From contig JASJOG010000019.1 in the NCBI GenBank assembly GCA_030142905.1, positions 2,908,796-2,972,795 of the forward strand: a DNA stretch of 64,000 bases. The letters run 5' to 3'. The notes beneath the pieces are model-generated. The model had not been told where the DNA came from and made no database searches. It saw only the letters and a program-made list of their open reading frames with translations. Made by a program: the position numbers and the translations under genes. Each line of letters opens with the position of its first letter. Within the stretch, counting starts at the first letter, position 1. This DNA is from Heliopora coerulea (lineage: Eukaryota > Cnidaria > Anthozoa > Scleralcyonacea > Helioporidae). Positions 57,801 through 64,000 of the stretch are shown here, one piece after another.

Positions 57801-60800
57801 TGTGGTCCCCCCTTTGCTACTGGGCCGAATTTTCAAGTGTGCATATCTCGTGGGAATCGAGTGGTAAACGATCGCAACCAACGGCAAACAGCAAGATTCG
57901 GGAGCCTGTAGCCTTTGCTGACCAGAATAGAGAAGTTTGGAAAAGTTGGCAAAACCTCGTTTTGCAAAGGGGGGACCACATGGCCCATGTGGTCCCCCCT
58001 TTGCTACTGGGCCGAATTTTCAAGTGTGCATATCTCGTGGGAATCGAGTGGTAAACGATCGCAACCAACGGCAAACAGCAAGATTCGGGAGCCTGTAGCC
58101 TTTGCTGACCAGAATAGAGAAGTTTGGAAAAGTTGGCAAAACCTCGTTTTGCAAAGGGGGGACCACATGGCCCATGTGGTCCCCCCTTTGCTACTGGGCC
58201 GAATTTTCAAGTGTGCATATCTCGTGGGAATCGAGTGGTAAACGATCGCAACCAACGGCAAACAGCAAGATTCGGGAGCCTGTAGCCTTTGCTGACCAGA
58301 ATAGAGAAGTTTGGAAAAGTTGGCAAAACCTCGTTTTGCAAAGGGGGGACCACATGGCCCATGTGGTCCCCCCTTTGCTACTGGGCCGAATTTTCAAGTG
58401 TGCATATCTCGTGGGAATCGAGTGGTAAACGATCGCAACCAACGGCAAACAGCAAGATTCGGGAGCCTGTAGCCTTTGCTGACCAGAATAGAGAAGTTTG
58501 GAAAAGTTGGCAAAACCTCGTTTTGCAAAGGGGGGACCACATGGCCCATGTGGTCCCCCCTTTGCTACTGGGCCGAATTTTCAAGTGTGCATATCTCGTG
58601 GGAATCGAGTGGTAAACGATCGCAACCAACGGCAAACAGCAAGATTCGGGAGCCTGTAGCCTTTGCTGACCAGAATAGAGAAGTTTGGAAAAGTTGGCAA
58701 AACCTCGTTTTGCAAAGGGGGGACCACATGGCCCATGTGGTCCCCCCTTTGCTACTGGGCCGAATTTTCAAGTGTGCATATCTCGTGGGAATCGAGTGGT
58801 AAACGATCGCAACCAACGGCAAACAGCAAGATTCGGGAGCCTGTAGCCTTTGCTGACCAGAATAGAGAAGTTTGGAAAAGTTGGCAAAACCTCGTTTTGC
58901 AAAGGGGGGACCACATGGCCCATGTGGTCCCCCCTTTGCTACTGGGCCGAATTTTCAAGTGTGCATATCTCGTGGGAATCGAGTGGTAAACGATCGCAAC
59001 CAACGGCAAACAGCAAGATTCGGGAGCCTGTAGCCTTTGCTGACCAGAATAGAGAAGTTTGGAAAAGTTGGCAAAACCTCGTTTTGCAAAGGGGGGACCA
59101 CATGGCCCATGTGGTCCCCCCTTTGCTACTGGGCCGAATTTTCAAGTGTGCATATCTCGTGGGAATCGAGTGGTAAACGATCGCAACCAACGGCAAACAG
59201 CAAGATTCGGGAGCCTGTAGCCTTTGCTGACCAGAATAGAGAAGTTTGGAAAAGTTGGCAAAACCTCGTTTTGCAAAGGGGGGACCACATGGCCCATGTG
59301 GTCCCCCCTTTGCTACTGGGCCGAATTTTCAAGTGTGCATATCTCGTGGGAATCGAGTGGTAAACGATCGCAACCAACGGCAAACAGCAAGATTCGGGAG
59401 CCTGTAGCCTTTGCTGACCAGAATAGAGAAGTTTGGAAAAGTTGGCAAAACCTCGTTTTGCAAAGGGGGGACCACATGGCCCATGTGGTCCCCCCTTTGC
59501 TACTGGGCCGAATTTTCAAGTGTGCATATCTCGTGGGAATCGAGTGGTAAACGATCGCAACCAACGGCAAACAGCAAGATTCGGGAGCCTGTAGCCTTTG
59601 CTGACCAGAATAGAGAAGTTTGGAAAAGTTGGCAAAACCTCGTTTTGCAAAGGGGGGACCACATGGCCCATGTGGTCCCCCCTTTGCTACTGGGCCGAAT
59701 TTTCAAGTGTGCATATCTCGTGGGAATCGAGTGGTAAACGATCGCAACCAACGGCAAACAGCAAGATTCGGGAGCCTGTAGCCTTTGCTGACCAGAATAG
59801 AGAAGTTTGGAAAAGTTGGCAAAACCTCGTTTTGCAAAGGGGGGACCACATGGCCCATGTGGTCCCCCCTTTGCTACTGGGCCGAATTTTCAAGTGTGCA
59901 TATCTCGTGGGAATCGAGTGGTAAACGATCGCAACCAACGGCAAACAGCAAGATTCGGGAGCCTGTAGCCTTTGCTGACCAGAATAGAGAAGTTTGGAAA
60001 AGTTGGCAAAACCTCGTTTTGCAAAGGGGGGACCACATGGCCCATGTGGTCCCCCCTTTGCTACTGGGCCGAATTTTCAAGTGTGCATATCTCGTGGGAA
60101 TCGAGTGGTAAACGATCGCAACCAACGGCAAACAGCAAGATTCGGGAGCCTGTAGCCTTTGCTGACCAGAATAGAGAAGTTTGGAAAAGTTGGCAAAACC
60201 TCGTTTTGCAAAGGGGGGACCACATGGCCCATGTGGTCCCCCCTTTGCTACTGGGCCGAATTTTCAAGTGTGCATATCTCGTGGGAATCGAGTGGTAAAC
60301 GATCGCAACCAACGGCAAACAGCAAGATTCGGGAGCCTGTAGCCTTTGCTGACCAGAATAGAGAAGTTTGGAAAAGTTGGCAAAACCTCGTTTTGCAAAG
60401 GGGGGACCACATGGCCCATGTGGTCCCCCCTTTGCTACTGGGCCGAATTTTCAAGTGTGCATATCTCGTGGGAATCGAGTGGTAAACGATCGCAACCAAC
60501 GGCAAACAGCAAGATTCGGGAGCCTGTAGCCTTTGCTGACCAGAATAGAGAAGTTTGGAAAAGTTGGCAAAACCTCGTTTTGCAAAGGGGGGACCACATG
60601 GCCCATGTGGTCCCCCCTTTGCTACTGGGCCGAATTTTCAAGTGTGCATATCTCGTGGGAATCGAGTGGTAAACGATCGCAACCAACGGCAAACAGCAAG
60701 ATTCGGGAGCCTGTAGCCTTTGCTGACCAGAATAGAGAAGTTTGGAAAAGTTGGCAAAACCTCGTTTTGCAAAGGGGGGACCACATGGCCCATGTGGTCC

Positions 60801-63800
60801 CCCCTTTGCTACTGGGCCGAATTTTCAAGTGTGCATATCTCGTGGGAATCGAGTGGTAAACGATCGCAACCAACGGCAAACAGCAAGATTCGGGAGCCTG
60901 TAGCCTTTGCTGACCAGAATAGAGAAGTTTGGAAAAGTTGGCAAAACCTCGTTTTGCAAAGGGGGGACCACATGGCCCATGTGGTCCCCCCTTTGCTACT
61001 GGGCCGAATTTTCAAGTGTGCATATCTCGTGGGAATCGAGTGGTAAACGATCGCAACCAACGGCAAACAGCAAGATTCGGGAGCCTGTAGCCTTTGCTGA
61101 CCAGAATAGAGAAGTTTGGAAAAGTTGGCAAAACCTCGTTTTGCAAAGGGGGGACCACATGGCCCATGTGGTCCCCCCTTTGCTACTGGGCCGAATTTTC
61201 AAGTGTGCATATCTCGTGGGAATCGAGTGGTAAACGATCGCAACCAACGGCAAACAGCAAGATTCGGGAGCCTGTAGCCTTTGCTGACCAGAATAGAGAA
61301 GTTTGGAAAAGTTGGCAAAACCTCGTTTTGCAAAGGGGGGACCACATGGCCCATGTGGTCCCCCCTTTGCTACTGGGCCGAATTTTCAAGTGTGCATATC
61401 TCGTGGGAATCGAGTGGTAAACGATCGCAACCAACGGCAAACAGCAAGATTCGGGAGCCTGTAGCCTTTGCTGACCAGAATAGAGAAGTTTGGAAAAGTT
61501 GGCAAAACCTCGTTTTGCAAAGGGGGGACCACATGGCCCATGTGGTCCCCCCTTTGCTACTGGGCCGAATTTTCAAGTGTGCATATCTCGTGGGAATCGA
61601 GTGGTAAACGATCGCAACCAACGGCAAACAGCAAGATTCGGGAGCCTGTAGCCTTTGCTGACCAGAATAGAGAAGTTTGGAAAAGTTGGCAAAACCTCGT
61701 TTTGCAAAGGGGGGACCACATGGCCCATGTGGTCCCCCCTTTGCTACTGGGCCGAATTTTCAAGTGTGCATATCTCGTGGGAATCGAGTGGTAAACGATC
61801 GCAACCAACGGCAAACAGCAAGATTCGGGAGCCTGTAGCCTTTGCTGACCAGAATAGAGAAGTTTGGAAAAGTTGGCAAAACCTCGTTTTGCAAAGGGGG
61901 GACCACATGGCCCATGTGGTCCCCCCTTTGCTACTGGGCCGAATTTTCAAGTGTGCATATCTCGTGGGAATCGAGTGGTAAACGATCGCAACCAACGGCA
62001 AACAGCAAGATTCGGGAGCCTGTAGCCTTTGCTGACCAGAATAGAGAAGTTTGGAAAAGTTGGCAAAACCTCGTTTTGCAAAGGGGGGACCACATGGCCC
62101 ATGTGGTCCCCCCTTTGCTACTGGGCCGAATTTTCAAGTGTGCATATCTCGTGGGAATCGAGTGGTAAACGATCGCAACCAACGGCAAACAGCAAGATTC
62201 GGGAGCCTGTAGCCTTTGCTGACCAGAATAGAGAAGTTTGGAAAAGTTGGCAAAACCTCGTTTTGCAAAGGGGGGACCACATGGCCCATGTGGTCCCCCC
62301 TTTGCTACTGGGCCGAATTTTCAAGTGTGCATATCTCGTGGGAATCGAGTGGTAAACGATCGCAACCAACGGCAAACAGCAAGATTCGGGAGCCTGTAGC
62401 CTTTGCTGACCAGAATAGAGAAGTTTGGAAAAGTTGGCAAAACCTCGTTTTGCAAAGGGGGGACCACATGGCCCATGTGGTCCCCCCTTTGCTACTGGGC
62501 CGAATTTTCAAGTGTGCATATCTCGTGGGAATCGAGTGGTAAACGATCGCAACCAACGGCAAACAGCAAGATTCGGGAGCCTGTAGCCTTTGCTGACCAG
62601 AATAGAGAAGTTTGGAAAAGTTGGCAAAACCTCGTTTTGCAAAGGGGGGACCACATGGCCCATGTGGTCCCCCCTTTGCTACTGGGCCGAATTTTCAAGT
62701 GTGCATATCTCGTGGGAATCGAGTGGTAAACGATCGCAACCAACGGCAAACAGCAAGATTCGGGAGCCTGTAGCCTTTGCTGACCAGAATAGAGAAGTTT
62801 GGAAAAGTTGGCAAAACCTCGTTTTGCAAAGGGGGGACCACATGGCCCATGTGGTCCCCCCTTTGCTACTGGGCCGAATTTTCAAGTGTGCATATCTCGT
62901 GGGAATCGAGTGGTAAACGATCGCAACCAACGGCAAACAGCAAGATTCGGGAGCCTGTAGCCTTTGCTGACCAGAATAGAGAAGTTTGGAAAAGTTGGCA
63001 AAACCTCGTTTTGCAAAGGGGGGACCACATGGCCCATGTGGTCCCCCCTTTGCTACTGGGCCGAATTTTCAAGTGTGCATATCTCGTGGGAATCGAGTGG
63101 TAAACGATCGCAACCAACGGCAAACAGCAAGATTCGGGAGCCTGTAGCCTTTGCTGACCAGAATAGAGAAGTTTGGAAAAGTTGGCAAAACCTCGTTTTG
63201 CAAAGGGGGGACCACATGGCCCATGTGGTCCCCCCTTTGCTACTGGGCCGAATTTTCAAGTGTGCATATCTCGTGGGAATCGAGTGGTAAACGATCGCAA
63301 CCAACGGCAAACAGCAAGATTCGGGAGCCTGTAGCCTTTGCTGACCAGAATAGAGAAGTTTGGAAAAGTTGGCAAAACCTCGTTTTGCAAAGGGGGGACC
63401 ACATGGCCCATGTGGTCCCCCCTTTGCTACTGGGCCGAATTTTCAAGTGTGCATATCTCGTGGGAATCGAGTGGTAAACGATCGCAACCAACGGCAAACA
63501 GCAAGATTCGGGAGCCTGTAGCCTTTGCTGACCAGAATAGAGAAGTTTGGAAAAGTTGGCAAAACCTCGTTTTGCAAAGGGGGGACCACATGGCCCATGT
63601 GGTCCCCCCTTTGCTACTGGGCCGAATTTTCAAGTGTGCATATCTCGTGGGAATCGAGTGGTAAACGATCGCAACCAACGGCAAACAGCAAGATTCGGGA
63701 GCCTGTAGCCTTTGCTGACCAGAATAGAGAAGTTTGGAAAAGTTGGCAAAACCTCGTTTTGCAAAGGGGGGACCACATGGCCCATGTGGTCCCCCCTTTG

Positions 63801-64000
63801 CTACTGGGCCGAATTTTCAAGTGTGCATATCTCGTGGGAATCGAGTGGTAAACGATCGCAACCAACGGCAAACAGCAAGATTCGGGAGCCTGTAGCCTTT
63901 GCTGACCAGAATAGAGAAGTTTGGAAAAGTTGGCAAAACCTCGTTTTGCAAAGGGGGGACCACATGGCCCATGTGGTCCCCCCCTTTGCTACATGGGCCG
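48867..64000. repeat. 187-bp satellite DNA array (about 81 units, continues past window)
   Basis: The period is exactly 187 bases from 48867 to the end (15,134 bases, 80.9 units). All units I inspected are the same, and two overlapping reading frames on opposite strands repeat with identical translations at every 187-base step from 48939 to 63525, so substitutions or indels must be rare or absent. Each unit holds a 41-base near-palindrome centred on CATGGCCCATG and a second hairpin (GCAAAAC-CTC-GTTTTGC). 187 is not a multiple of 3, so the array cannot be one long reading frame. The left junction is abrupt at ATATCTCG. Confidence 0.97.
48975..49031. repeat. Hairpin-palindrome module of the satellite unit (first copy)
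   Basis: In each unit, GCAAAAC and GTTTTGC form a 7-bp stem with a 3-base loop. They are immediately followed by arms GCAAAGGGGGGACCACATGG and CCATGTGGTCCCCCCTTTGC (20 bp each) separated by one C. The first copy lies in this interval; it recurs every 187 bases. Confidence 0.9.

Noticed and set aside
48826..63871. Repeated ORFs of 108 aa (+) and 85 aa (-) at 187-base steps
   Set aside because: They are by-products of the satellite unit; the period is not a multiple of 3, there is no start context or domain, and each frame crosses unit borders.
48867..64000. CRISPR-like array
   Set aside because: Units are 187 bp and contiguous with no unique spacers; the sequence is eukaryotic.

Overview
This is eukaryotic, AT-rich animal DNA: genes are split into many short exons with GT/AG splice sites, introns are long and full of foldback and hAT-like elements, and there is no operon structure. 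An anthozoan cnidarian (coral or sea anemone) is my best guess. It rests on the mix of an EXD3/Mut-7 gene, a KIAA1586-type hAT transposase, a type I hammerhead ribozyme and abundant short foldback repeats. This is inference, not proof.

Layout. (1) 1-20.6 kb, + strand: the 3' part of a large spectrin-repeat gene. Base 1 is itself a splice donor (GTAAGC). Seventeen exons join in phase to a 1001-residue C-terminal segment ending at a stop at 19470-19472, followed by a 3'UTR with AATAAA at 20605. Six successive repeats are built from exon pairs with an alternating 0/2 intron phase. (2) 20.6-23.1 kb: transposon-derived DNA, including a 409-bp hAT-like element and a second hAT-like element carrying a complete hammerhead ribozyme and a GATA/GACA microsatellite. 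(3) 23.17-27.5 kb, + strand: a three-exon gene for a 230-residue four-helix membrane protein, MS4A/CD20-like; its large intron holds an inverted pair of tRNA-derived SINE-like sequences. (4) about 28.4-40.8 kb, + strand: an EXD3 (Mut-7 3'-5' exonuclease) gene with recognisable exonuclease and Mut7-C exons. Its introns carry two CAGGG-ended hAT-like insertions with 5-bp target duplications and an 18-bp minisatellite. The gene looks damaged or unusual: I cannot find the exon for exonuclease motif III, and the C-terminal zinc-ribbon exon has two in-frame stops. (5) 41.5-45.7 kb: a decayed autonomous hAT transposon with inverted repeats of about 285 bp. (6) 45.7-48.87 kb: nothing recognisable. (7) 48867 to the window end: about 81 copies of a 187-bp satellite, apparently identical from copy to copy, each carrying a 41-base near-perfect palindrome.

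The genes do not form a pathway. The two strongest candidates for follow-up are the hammerhead ribozyme at 22.3 kb and the homogeneous palindromic 187-bp satellite; the most interesting gene-level question is whether EXD3 is functional.
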